A program made the position numbers and the translations under genes. This document shows, one piece after another, positions 47,199-55,419 of a stretch of DNA of 64,000 bases. Positions within the stretch are counted from its first letter, which is position 1. Each line of letters begins with the position of its first letter. The DNA is from AWTP1-13 sp963820375 (GTDB taxonomy: Bacteria > Pseudomonadota > Alphaproteobacteria > Rhizobiales > Hyphomicrobiaceae), in the NCBI GenBank assembly GCA_963820375.1, contig CAWFZX010000029.1, forward strand, positions 62,001 to 126,000. The letters are read 5' to 3'. The notes beneath the pieces were generated by a model. It was not told where the DNA came from. It saw only the letters and a program-made list of their open reading frames with translations, and made no database searches.

Positions 47199-47300
47199 AG
47201 CGCAAAGGCGCCCTTAACTTGAACACCAGAGGGGCGCAGTCGAGCCTTACCACTCTCTTTTTTCTGGACACACGGTATATTCTGATCAATATAGCGAAGT

Positions 47301-48620
47301 ATGACTGCCAAGCTTCGGAATTTGCAGGAGCACTTGTCGACACTGACACCCAAGGCCGGCGAGGCTCCCGCGCGCAGCTTTGACAAGTTTCCTCCCCACC
47401 AGCCGTTCCCAGAGCCAAAGCGCCGGCGCATCTGGGAGCTGAGCACCAGTTTTCACTGTTCCATCATCGGCACCTGCTTGACGACGAGTGAGCTGCGGCA
47501 AGTCCTGGCCAAGATTGCTCCAGGGATTCACCAGGAAACCGATCATGAGCTGCATGGCCGGGCCGTGCTGTTGGCTGGCAGAAGGGATGCGGCGTCCAAG
47601 TTGCTGCAGAAGGCTTTAGATCGCCGCCACCGGTCAGCGATTGGACAGTTCAGCAAGACACGCAACGCGGAGGAGCTGCGCAAGCAATGGGGGGCGGCGG
47701 TGCAACGCGCCGAGATCCCTGGCGCCTACTGGGCCGTGCTGACCCACCCAGGGGCAACCGAGGACCTAGTCCGGCACGTCTTTGCTGAAGTGCACATGCT
47801 CTCCCATCTCGTTGGCGCCGCCAACCGCGCCGACATTCGCCGCTTGCGGGAGCTGGAAAGCGAGAACGTGGCGCTGCAGGACAAGGTCGCGCGTCAGCAG
47901 AAGCAGCTGCGCGACGCCGTAGTGTCGCGCGAGGCAACCATCGCCAACCTGAGCGACTTGCTATCCACAGCCATTGCCTCGACGCAACATGGTCCAAGGT
48001 TTCCCGCGACGTCTGACAGCTCGGAGCGCGAGACAATGGTCCGCCTGGTCGGCGACCTGAGAAGGCGTCTTGCATCGGAATCGGCCAACTACGAAAGGAT
48101 CGAGCGCCAACTGAAAAGGCTGGCAGCTGAGCTCGACCAGGAGAGAAAACAGCGCCAAGTCCTGGAGAAACGGCAGCAAGAGCTTCAGGATGAGCTTGAC
48201 GCCGCCGAGCTCTCGCTAACCGGGCAAGTGCCGGAAAGTGGGTCCAATTCTGAGCGATCAACCAGCCTTGCTGGTATCACGCTCCTGTACGTCGGCGGCC
48301 GGACGCGTAACATCGCGCAGCTTCGCATCCTGGCAGAGGAGCGCGGCGCCGTGTTTCTTCACCATGATGGTGGCATAGACGACCGCAGCGGTCAGCTCAC
48401 TTCGCATGTTGCCCGCGCTGACCTTGTGTACTTTCCTGTCGACTGCGTCAGCCACAATGCCGTCGCCGTTGTGAAGCGTGTGACGCGGAATCTTGGCAAA
48501 CTTTACGTCCCGCTACGCAGCTCGGGCCTGACATCCTTTGTCATGGCGTTGCGTCGATGCGCCCCCGCAGAAGGTTGCCGAGGAACCGCAAGCGATCTGG
48601 CGATGCATCGCGGACCTTAA
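47301..48620 (+). CDS. DUF2325 domain protein with coiled coil
   Basis: A 439-residue soluble protein. Residues 40-180 are a helical domain with Cys/His positions (FHCSIIGTCLTTSELR, then HELHGRAVLL). Residues 185-315 form a long coiled coil (RELESENVALQDKVARQQ, then QLKRLAAELDQERKQRQ). The C-terminal DUF2325 domain begins LLYVGGRTRNIAQLR and includes FLHHDGGIDD and the CVSHNAVAVVKR segment. DUF2325 proteins occur in nitrogen-fixation and metal loci, but their function is unproven. Its place beside modA and mop supports a link to molybdenum metabolism as an inference. Confidence 0.82.
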   Translation: MTAKLRNLQEHLSTLTPKAGEAPARSFDKFPPHQPFPEPKRRRIWELSTSFHCSIIGTCLTTSELRQVLAKIAPGIHQETDHELHGRAVLLAGRRDAASKLLQKALDRRHRSAIGQFSKTRNAEELRKQWGAAVQRAEIPGAYWAVLTHPGATEDLVRHVFAEVHMLSHLVGAANRADIRRLRELESENVALQDKVARQQKQLRDAVVSREATIANLSDLLSTAIASTQHGPRFPATSDSSERETMVRLVGDLRRRLASESANYERIERQLKRLAAELDQERKQRQVLEKRQQELQDELDAAELSLTGQVPESGSNSERSTSLAGITLLYVGGRTRNIAQLRILAEERGAVFLHHDGGIDDRSGQLTSHVARADLVYFPVDCVSHNAVAVVKRVTRNLGKLYVPLRSSGLTSFVMALRRCAPAEGCRGTASDLAMHRGP

Positions 48621-48883
48621 TGATCGGTGCGCCTTACGATGGGACGGCCATGTTGCGCTGCCTTTGCGATCTGGAATTCATTGCGTTGCTCTTGCTCTGA
48701 TGCCGGGAGCAAAGCGGGCATCGCTGAGCGAAGCCGAGCTCGGCCAGTGCAGCTCATCGACGAACAGATCGACCGCGCGAACTGATTGCTCTCGTCGATC
48801 CAGTCATCGAGGCATTTGGAGAACAGCGTTGCCTGACGGCGATTGGCCTCTTCAATAAACTGCTCCTTCGGTGGCCTCGCCAA
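48617..48883 (-). pseudogene. IS1182-type transposase N-terminal remnant, frameshifted
   Basis: The reading RRQATLFSKCLDDWIDESNQ matches the conserved N-terminus of IS1182-family transposases, where it is normally followed by a VRxIDxFVDELDL motif. Here that motif appears in the neighbouring frame (AVDLFVDELHW), so an indel lies near 48780. A GRP tripeptide close to 48630 may be the next conserved element. The rest of the transposase is missing. The element overlaps the end of the DUF2325 gene by four bases. Confidence 0.7.
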
Positions 48884-49196
48884 ATCACGGGGACACCCAT
48901 AACCAACTCGACGTTTTCACGCAGGGGGGCTCAAAACGGCATTGCTACGAGTCCAAGACCTCCGTCAACAGCCTCACTCGCTGCAGCGCCGAAGACCCCC
49001 GTCGTGTGCCGGCTGTTCGACAGCGCCGCGGAAGGGCCGCGCACGCGACAGTGGACGTTGATACGCATTGCCTTGGCAGCGCGCGCCCGAGCCGAAGCCG
49101 TTAGGCAAATTCTCTAGACCAGGTGGGCATTCGCGTCTCCGTGAACTACTCGTTGCCAACGGCGAGTGAGAGCTTTCCAGGCAAATCGAGCGTTTC
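48884..49196. other. Intergenic, no gene seen
   Basis: About 310 bases between the transposase remnant and the GMC gene. It could contain the lost end of the insertion sequence, but no inverted repeat pair was recognised. Confidence 0.4.
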
Positions 49197-50852
49197 ATGG
49201 TTTTTGCAACAAACACCGTCGGCGAAGCGATGCCGGTCTACGATGCGGTCGTCATCGGTTCTGGTTACGGCGGCGGTGTCGCAGCATCCCGCCTCGCCCG
49301 CATGGGTTTGCGCTTGGCGGTCCTCGAGCAGGGGCGGCTTTGGCGGCCGGGTGATTTTCCGATTACGGCCAAGGCACGGCGCAAGGCAACACGGTTAACG
49401 GGGCGTGCGCCAAAGCTGGGCGATCCTGCCGGGCTTTACTACCTGTCGGTCGGCAAGGGGCTGACAGTGTTCGGCGCATCCGGCCTCGGCGGCGGGTCGC
49501 TGATCAACGCCGGTGTCGCGCTGCGGCCCGATCTTGGCAGATTGCGCAAGGCCGGTTGGCCGGAGCCGGTGGTCAGCGATGGACTTCTGCTAAAGGGACT
49601 CGCGCGGGCGGAGGCAATGCTCGGTGTCGCGCCGGTGCCAGGTCCGGAGCGCTTTGCCAAGTTCGCCGGTATGCGCAGGGCGGCAGAAGCATCGGGGCGT
49701 TCGTTGCAGTTGCCGTCGATGACGATTTCCCATAGTCCCGGACCGAACTTGGCGGGCGTGATGCAGTACGCCTGCCGGTATTGCGGGGACTGCTGGTCGG
49801 GTTGCAATGTGGGCGCAAAGAACACCGTAGGGATCACATACATCGCCGATGCGGTCGATCATGGCGCAACGATACTCTGTGAAAGCCGGGCCCAGTCGAT
49901 CTCCAAGATCGGGAGCGGGTGGCAGATCGAGGTGCAAGATCTGTCGAAGCCGCGCGCAAGCCGTCGTATCGAAGCGCCGATAGTCATCCTGGCCGCCGGC
50001 ACATTGGGAACTACGGAGTTGCTTTTGCGGGCACAGCAACGTGGTCTGGAGCTCTCGGCCAAGCTGGGTGAGAAATTCTCAGCCAACGGTGACGACCTTG
50101 TATTCGCGAGCAATCTCGAAGAGCCGGTCAATGCCGTTGCCACGGGCTTCCCGCCTCAGGCGCCACGGGGGTCCGCGCCGGTCGGGCCCCACAGTATGGC
50201 GCTGATCGACCTCGGCGACGAGCATGGTCCACTGTGGGTACACGACGGCACGATGCTGACCCTGATGGCTGCGCTCGCTCCCCTCAGGGAATTGCTGCGA
50301 CTGAAACTCGGGGAAGCCCTCCGGCAATTGAAAGAGGGTATCTACGGCGACCAGCTCAGTCGGTCGCAAATGCTCTACGTCGTGGCGCATGATGATGCGA
50401 GTGGCCGCCTGCGGCTTCAAAATGACCACATCATGGTCGACTGGCCGAGCTACAGCGACGCACCGGAGCGCGTGAGAGCAGAGCAGAAGGTCAAGGCGAT
50501 GATCGAGAGCATGGGTGGTGTGTTCAACACCAATCCTTTCGCCATGAGCGCGTTCGGCGGCAACCGGATCATTGCCCATCCACTCGGCGGATGCGCGATG
50601 GGTGAAACGGTGGAGAAAGGTGTAGTGGCGCCGGACGGGCGCGTGTTCGATGCAACAAAGGGGCCGACAGGCGTTCACGATGGGCTCTACGTGTGCGACG
50701 GGGCGGCCGTCCCCTCGGCGATCGGCGTCAGCCCGCTCTTGACGATTACGGCCCTTGCGGAGCGCGCGATGATTTTAGCGGCGGAGCAACTGCACAGAAC
50801 GTTCGACGTCAACGCGATGCCCTCTCGCCCGGTACGGGATGCTGCAATGTAG
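49197..50852 (+). CDS. GMC oxidoreductase (cholesterol-oxidase-like) with CxxCxxCxxxC motif
   Basis: A 551-residue FAD enzyme of the GMC family, cholesterol-oxidase-like branch. The dinucleotide motif VVIGSGYGGGVAASRLA is at residue 18, the FAD-binding GASGLGGGSLINAG near residue 93, and the active-site histidine in IIAHPLGGCAMG near 460. Residues 193-203 have CRYCGDCWSGC, the exact cysteine spacing of a 4Fe-4S ferredoxin site, followed by NVGAKNT. Two starts are open: ATG 49197 and ATG 49230, the latter four residues before the first beta strand. Substrate may be a sterol or other hydrophobic alcohol. It is monocistronic. Confidence 0.9.
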   Translation: MVFATNTVGEAMPVYDAVVIGSGYGGGVAASRLARMGLRLAVLEQGRLWRPGDFPITAKARRKATRLTGRAPKLGDPAGLYYLSVGKGLTVFGASGLGGGSLINAGVALRPDLGRLRKAGWPEPVVSDGLLLKGLARAEAMLGVAPVPGPERFAKFAGMRRAAEASGRSLQLPSMTISHSPGPNLAGVMQYACRYCGDCWSGCNVGAKNTVGITYIADAVDHGATILCESRAQSISKIGSGWQIEVQDLSKPRASRRIEAPIVILAAGTLGTTELLLRAQQRGLELSAKLGEKFSANGDDLVFASNLEEPVNAVATGFPPQAPRGSAPVGPHSMALIDLGDEHGPLWVHDGTMLTLMAALAPLRELLRLKLGEALRQLKEGIYGDQLSRSQMLYVVAHDDASGRLRLQNDHIMVDWPSYSDAPERVRAEQKVKAMIESMGGVFNTNPFAMSAFGGNRIIAHPLGGCAMGETVEKGVVAPDGRVFDATKGPTGVHDGLYVCDGAAVPSAIGVSPLLTITALAERAMILAAEQLHRTFDVNAMPSRPVRDAAM

Positions 50853-51199
50853 GAGCCCGCCATCGGATCTAAGCGGCATGACGCTAAGCGAGCAGGTTGG
50901 GCCAAGTATGAAGAGGTTCCACAAGTCAAAGGCAGTGGCCTTGCCGAAGCCAGCCGGGCGTACCCAGACTGCCCGTGCTCGTGGTATCTCACTCTTTCGA
51001 GCTCGATCGGTTTGATATTGCTGGCGGCCCCAGTCAACGATTCTGAGCTCGGGGAGCGCCCGGTCGTAGCTGACGGCATTGCCGCGCCGCGGGCGCTCCA
51101 GGCTGATCCGCACGATGGTGCCGGTTTTGGTCTACAGACGAGCCCTGTTGGGTATTCCTTCGACCATGCTGGGCATTCGCTGGGACACCAGCTGCCCCA
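50853..51199. other. Intergenic, no gene seen
   Basis: About 350 bases between the convergent GMC gene and the AMP-ligase remnant. The open frames are short and show no family features. Confidence 0.4.
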
Positions 51200-51475
51200 C
51201 TACATACGCCCCTTGAGCAGGCGATGCAGTATCTTGCCGGTTGCGGTCCGCGGCATCTCGGCGTCGGCGATCCATTCGACGCAATTGTAGGCAAGCACGG
51301 CAACGCGATCGCCTTTCACGAGGCCGAGACCTAGGAGGGCGTTTGCCAGGCGACAACAGCGCTGGTTCCAGAGACGAAACGACATGGACCTGTGCAGGTC
51401 CCGGGCGCCGATCTTGTCGGGATAGAGGACCGCATTCACCGACAACGTTTCGCCCATAGTCAGCAGCGGTGTCAT
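51200..51475 (-). pseudogene. AMP-dependent acyl-CoA ligase with large internal deletion
   Basis: The N-terminal 70 residues (MGETLSVNAVLYPDKIGAR, then CCRLANALLGLGLVKGDRVA and VLAYNCVEW) are the start of an acyl-CoA synthetase. They run directly in frame into the C-terminal end of such a protein (PRTATGKILHRLLKGRM), which holds the catalytic lysine. Everything between, more than 350 residues including the P-loop and A-motifs, is missing. The product cannot be active. The same type of in-frame deletion is seen in hmuTU. Confidence 0.8.
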
Positions 51476-51531
51476 GATGGCCTCGGCAGCCGGTAGCATC
51501 GACAGAGGTTTGCTGACCGGCGATTCCGGGG

Positions 51532-51714
51532 TTAACCCTCCACTGCATCTCCGATTTTGGGGCGCGCGTCGTCCCAAATGCGTCGGCGCCAGTGATTGAT
51601 CCGCGCACCAAGCCAGCCTCGATACCAGAGCGCCGGAATAAATTCGATGTCCGCCATTTTAGCCCCCGTCGAGCCACCCGATTGGGCGTCAGCCTCGATG
51701 CTCTTGTACAGCAA
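51532..51714 (-). pseudogene. C-terminal fragment of an unidentified protein
   Basis: A 60-residue frame with protein-like text (GAKMADIEFIPALWYRGWLG, then INHWRRRIWDDARPKIG) rich in Trp. It appears to be the end of a larger protein whose upstream part is not visible on this strand. It lies 57 bases upstream of the AMP-ligase remnant and may have been in the same operon. I do not recognise the family. Confidence 0.4.
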
Positions 51715-51970
51715 TGGGTCCTCGCGCTCAGTGCGCTCGACCTCCGTAGATTGGGGATAACGCGTGGACCTTGGTGGTTTGGATTCGGAAAGACGTTATT
51801 TTTGCAACGGCTCCCTGCGACCAGTGCGGCGGCCGGAGTGTGATCACGCCGATCAGGCGCCAACAACTGCTGGCTAGGAAGAAGACGAAGTAGGGAAACC
51901 GCAGAGACCATGACGGCAGTGCGTCTGGGATTGGTCTCGTGCCGCTTGGGCCGTGATGCGACCCACGGCC

Positions 51971-52186
51971 CTATTTTGATTTGACGCGCTTGGTTTTCTT
52001 TTTCTGTGAACGGGCGTCGGCGTTTGTGAGGTCACTAGTCTGGATTTGGATTTGCGGCCCCAATTTTTCTTGGCCTGTCTTCGCCTTTAGCTGCGTTTTC
52101 GGAGCTTTCGTTTTCTCTGCCGCCACGGCTTGCGATAGTGCGAGGGCCAGCATCACAGCGAGGCTGACTGCCAATCTCCGGATCAT
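51971..52186 (-). CDS. Small secreted basic protein (71 aa)
   Basis: ATG 52186 follows a GAGGGG site. The product has a signal peptide (MIRRLAVSLAVMLALALSQA, cleaved near AVAAE) and a short mature part rich in Lys, Gln and Thr (QLKAKTGQEKLGPQIQIQT) with a very basic tail (QKKKTKRVKSK). No family recognised. It stands alone. Confidence 0.6.
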   Translation of the reverse strand: MIRRLAVSLAVMLALALSQAVAAEKTKAPKTQLKAKTGQEKLGPQIQIQTSDLTNADARSQKKKTKRVKSK

Positions 52187-52314
52187 GACTTTCCCCTCAT
52201 TGGTCGCAGTGCAAGGAGCGGACTCAGCTTTACCGCTTTGGGAAAGGCAATGCAGCAACGGTCGTGCAACACCGCTCGACCTGTTGATTTTCGCAGCATT
52301 TTCCCCCCACTCAT

Positions 52315-52620
52315 TTGGGCTTTGTCACGCGTCCCCTATCCCCCTCCGCAGCCGTCCGTCCACCCAAGGGCGAGGATTGGCTGCACGAGCCGAAATGGGA
52401 TGGCTTCCGCTTTCAAATCGTCACGGATGGCAGCCGGGTTCGGTTCTATTCGCGCCACGGGGCCGAATACACCGACCGTCTGCCGGGCATGGTCGAGGCC
52501 TTCGCCAAGCTTCCGACATCAGCGGCGATCCTCGATGGCGAACTGTGTCTGATCGACACGGCGCAATCCGCACGTCTATTCCCGCTGGTTGGCTTTCACC
52601 GACCGCCGCCCCAGGCATAG
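52315..52620 (+). pseudogene. ATP-dependent DNA ligase N-terminal fragment
   Basis: The text GEDWLHEPKWDGFRFQIVTD contains the nucleotidyl-lysine motif of ATP-dependent (LigD-type) DNA ligases (EPKWDG), followed by RFYSRHGAEYTDRLPGM and AILDGELCLID (motif III). From about 52560 the match ends and the frame stops at 52620, so motifs IV-VI and the OB domain are missing. A truncated, presumably dead gene. Confidence 0.75.
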
Positions 52621-52697
52621 TGGGCGACGTGGAGGACACCCAGCGTGACCCAGAGGACAACGTCGCAACGGCAAACAGCCCGCCGGCTAACCTGCTA

Positions 52698-52994
52698 TCA
52701 TTCGTCGTAGCACTTAACCCGACCATCCCGGGCTTCGTGGCAGTCCCTGTTGTCGTAGCGCTCGGATAGACGACGGTCGCGCCGATCGTCGTCGTAGCGG
52801 CGACGGTCGCGCCGATCGTCGTCGTAGCGGCGACGGTCGCGCCGATCGTCGTCGTAGTAGCGAGGCTTGTACCGCTCGGAAACCGCGTAGTAGCGGCGAG
52901 GCCCCGAGTAATAGCCCTCACCATAGCGATCGTGGTAGTACGGCGCGCAGCCCGCACAGACCGACAGCGCCAGCAATGCTAGTGCGATTTTCAT
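52698..52994 (-). CDS. Small lipoprotein with Tyr/Asp/Arg repeats
   Basis: A 98-residue protein with a lipoprotein signal (MKIALALLALSVCAGC; lipobox CAGC). The mature part starts APYYHDRYGEGYYSG and contains three tandem copies of a ten-residue RRYDDDRRDR unit, then a short tail with two cysteines (RDCHEARDGRVKCYDE). Such Arg/Asp/Tyr-rich lipoproteins are common but unassigned in Hyphomicrobiales. Upstream in-frame starts at 53006 and 53039 are less likely. Confidence 0.7.
   Translation of the reverse strand: MKIALALLALSVCAGCAPYYHDRYGEGYYSGPRRYYAVSERYKPRYYDDDRRDRRRYDDDRRDRRRYDDDRRDRRLSERYDNRDCHEARDGRVKCYDE
52771..52860 (+). repeat. Three tandem 30-base repeats in the lipoprotein gene
   Basis: Three units (52771-52800, 52801-52830, 52831-52860) are identical except for two bases at the end of the third. 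Each encodes one ten-residue repeat. Near-perfect identity suggests recent expansion and likely copy-number change by slippage. Confidence 0.9.
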
Positions 52995-53253
52995 GCTGGT
53001 TGCCATCCTTATACTCGACGGTTGGCTCGGGACCACCACATGCCCCGATCACGCTCGCATTACCCAGGTCATAAAGGCCGCGCCTTGCCTCCTTTTCAAG
53101 ATATGAATGAAGGATTAAGCCAAGCGCGTGATAATATTGCAGCAAGCGCGATCTCCGTCGGCTGTGCCGCAAATCGCGGGTGCCGTTCTTGCGCGAAGAG
53201 CAAACTTTTCCCAATGGCGCGTCAGAGCGCGGAGGCTGGCCTAGGGGGAAGCA

Positions 53254-53526
53254 ATGAACTGGTCGCGGGGGTTTTTTAGGCTTTGGCTCGGGTTGGGTGG
53301 GCTTTGGTTCTTGGGTTGGTTTGTCGGTGCCGTCGTTCACCTCATTAACCCAGAGGCGTCGGGGAGCGCTCAGCCACTATTCTGGCTTGGTCTATTGCTG
53401 ACTGGCGTACTGGTGCCGGCTGCCGCGCTCATCTTTGGTTTATTCATCCGGTGGATTTGGCGTGGTGTCACGGACCCGTCCCCTGAGATAGACACAGCGG
53501 CCAATCGTAGCAAAACCATACGCTAA
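53254..53526 (+). CDS. Small membrane protein (90 aa, 2 TM)
   Basis: A 90-residue protein with two TM helices (FRLWLGLGGLWFLGWFVGAV and PLFWLGLLLTGVLVPAAALI regions) and a charged C-terminus. A GGGGGAAGC site precedes the ATG. No family assigned; the first of three small membrane genes in a row on this strand. Confidence 0.6.
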   Translation: MNWSRGFFRLWLGLGGLWFLGWFVGAVVHLINPEASGSAQPLFWLGLLLTGVLVPAAALIFGLFIRWIWRGVTDPSPEIDTAANRSKTIR

Positions 53527-53534
53527 GAGCGACG

Positions 53535-53822
53535 ATGACCGACAATACCGATAAGCTGGGTGAAGCCATCGACGGGCGGCCCACAACCACGATGCCTAAG
53601 CGCTGGAGCGAACACCGCGCCGCAGCATGGGGCACGGTGCTTGGTGCCACTTACAGCGCGATCAGTTTGATCGTGGCGCCGCAAGCTTCCACAGCATTGA
53701 CGTACGCGGGTTATATCGCGGGTCAGATCGGCCAACTGATCGGCGGCGCCATGGGGCTTGCCTTGATCTTCGCCCTTGTCGCCGCCGTCAGAAACCTCGC
53801 GGTGGTGGGGCGGCGACGATGA
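53535..53822 (+). CDS. Small membrane protein (95 aa)
   Basis: A 95-residue protein with a hydrophilic N-terminus (MTDNTDKLGEAIDGRP) and two hydrophobic segments (AAWGTVLGATYSAISLIV; IGGAMGLALIFALVAAV). The start is eight bases after the previous stop, so the two are probably co-transcribed. Function unknown. Confidence 0.55.
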   Translation: MTDNTDKLGEAIDGRPTTTMPKRWSEHRAAAWGTVLGATYSAISLIVAPQASTALTYAGYIAGQIGQLIGGAMGLALIFALVAAVRNLAVVGRRR

Positions 53823-53954
53823 CCTTCGCAGACTTCCAGGCAACCCCTGCGTTTTGCGATGACCTCGGCGCCCGCATCCAAGACGCGGCTGGGATGGCGA
53901 GCCGCTGACAGGCAAGCTGAGCACACGACCAAAACAAACACAGGGGACAATCAC

Positions 53955-54251
53955 ATGCTCGCCGAATACCGGAACGCAGGCGCACACTTAGGACCCTGGC
54001 GGAGCCTGATATTGATGAGTGTCGGCTTCGGGTTGGCTGCGGCGGCCACGTTGTTGCCCGAGCTCATCAAGGGGCCGGGGTGGGTGGCCGCAGCGGTCGG
54101 CATCGGCTGCGCCGCTCTCGGCGGATTCGTTGAATATGACGCCCGCCGCAACTACCGGCCGCCGCAGGCCGCGAGGCACGGCCTGGCTATCCGGGTGCTC
54201 GCCCGCCTGTGGGTGATGCTCGACCGCGCCAGGGGCCGAGGGAAGCCATAA
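53955..54251 (+). CDS. Small membrane protein (98 aa, 2 TM)
   Basis: A 98-residue protein with two TM helices (LILMSVGFGLAAAATLLPEL; GWVAAAVGIGCAALGGF) and a basic C-terminus. ATG 53955 follows an AGGGGA site. It follows the previous small membrane gene by 132 bases. No family recognised. Confidence 0.55.
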   Translation: MLAEYRNAGAHLGPWRSLILMSVGFGLAAAATLLPELIKGPGWVAAAVGIGCAALGGFVEYDARRNYRPPQAARHGLAIRVLARLWVMLDRARGRGKP

Positions 54252-54481
54252 CCTTGCAAGAGTGGGTGCCATCCAGGTCGTTCGGTGGCTTCGTGGTCAT
54301 GGTCTTTCAGCCAGTGAAACACACTAAATGGGGTCCTCTGAGCGGTGTGGCGACTGGGGGGTAAGCTGGCGTGCTGCCTGCCGCCCGTTATCGAAGAGGC
54401 GATCAGAGCTGCGCATCCAACGTCGACGGCAAAGTGATTGGTCTGCGCGAGGGGTCTGCCCCCCCTGCTCGGCTGACCCCT

Positions 54482-55030
54482 TCAGAACCGGTAGCCGTAG
54501 CGCACGCCGATGCTGTCGAGGCCCTCGTTGCTGTCGGCGAGGAAGCCGTTCGAGATGTGCTCGAAATAGACCGAGATGCTGTTGCGTTCATCGAAGCGCC
54601 ATCCGATCTCGATGGGGATGTGGAAAAGGACGCGCGAGCCGAGCGCCTTGCGGTCGGGATCGGTGGGGTCGAGCAGCCCGTCGTGCACCGCCGCGCCCAG
54701 GCCCAGCCCGAGGAAGATGCCGCTCGGTCCCTCGATCTCCCAGCGCGCGTCGACATAGGCCTTGTTGGTGTCGCCCGCCGTGTTGACGGTGGCGCCAATG
54801 GCCGGCCGGATGGTGCCGCCGAGGATGGGGAAGCCCGAGCCGAACAGCAGCTCGGCATTGATGTCGACACCGCTTTCCAGGCGGAAGCCGCTCCACAAGC
54901 CCGGCACGTCATGGGCCAGAACGCCGCCCCGGAACTCGAGGCCTCTCGGCGCATAGGTGTTCTGGGCCAGCGCGTCAGCCGCATGGGCAAGGCCTGTCAG
55001 CAATGCAAGCGCGGCAAACAGAGCCCTCAA
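54482..55030 (-). CDS. pagL: PagL-like lipid A 3-O-deacylase, TTG start
   Basis: A 182-residue outer-membrane barrel of the PagL/acyloxyacyl-hydrolase family. The active-site motif is near the C-terminus: FEHISNGFLADSNEGLD with the catalytic His-Ser pair and the following Asn/Glu, then GVRYGYRF with terminal Phe. An N-terminal signal peptide (RALFAALALLTGLAHAADA) starts at a TTG (55030) preceded by GAGGGGGG; the longer open frame upstream has no signal-like sequence. It would remove the 3-O acyl chain of lipid A in the outer membrane. Confidence 0.8.
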   Translation of the reverse strand: MRALFAALALLTGLAHAADALAQNTYAPRGLEFRGGVLAHDVPGLWSGFRLESGVDINAELLFGSGFPILGGTIRPAIGATVNTAGDTNKAYVDARWEIEGPSGIFLGLGLGAAVHDGLLDPTDPDRKALGSRVLFHIPIEIGWRFDERNSISVYFEHISNGFLADSNEGLDSIGVRYGYRF

Positions 55031-55419
55031 GGGACACCCCCCTCGCGATTGTGCCTGACTTGGTAGCCGGTGACGCTGCCAAGCGAGCGCACAGTAAGCG
55101 ATCCGGGCGCCGCCGGCAAAACGGGCGTGGACCTCCACCGCCCGCAGAGCCGCCTTTGCCACCCCAGCGTGGCAAATCGGCCAGCCCGCCAGTGAAAGAG
55201 CACACGACAACCCGTCGAGCAGTACTTGGCATCGGATCGTACATGCTTTGGGATCGGGCTTGAGCAACGCGAACTTTCCAACCTGCGCAGCACATGCACC
55301 ATCAGAATGTCGGCCGCGCTGAATGCGCTATCAAGCCCATCGGTACGGCAACATGCATGGCGCAGCGGCGCTGCGCGGCCTTAAGGGGCATCACACGAGG
55401 ACACAAGCTCTGGGTAGGG

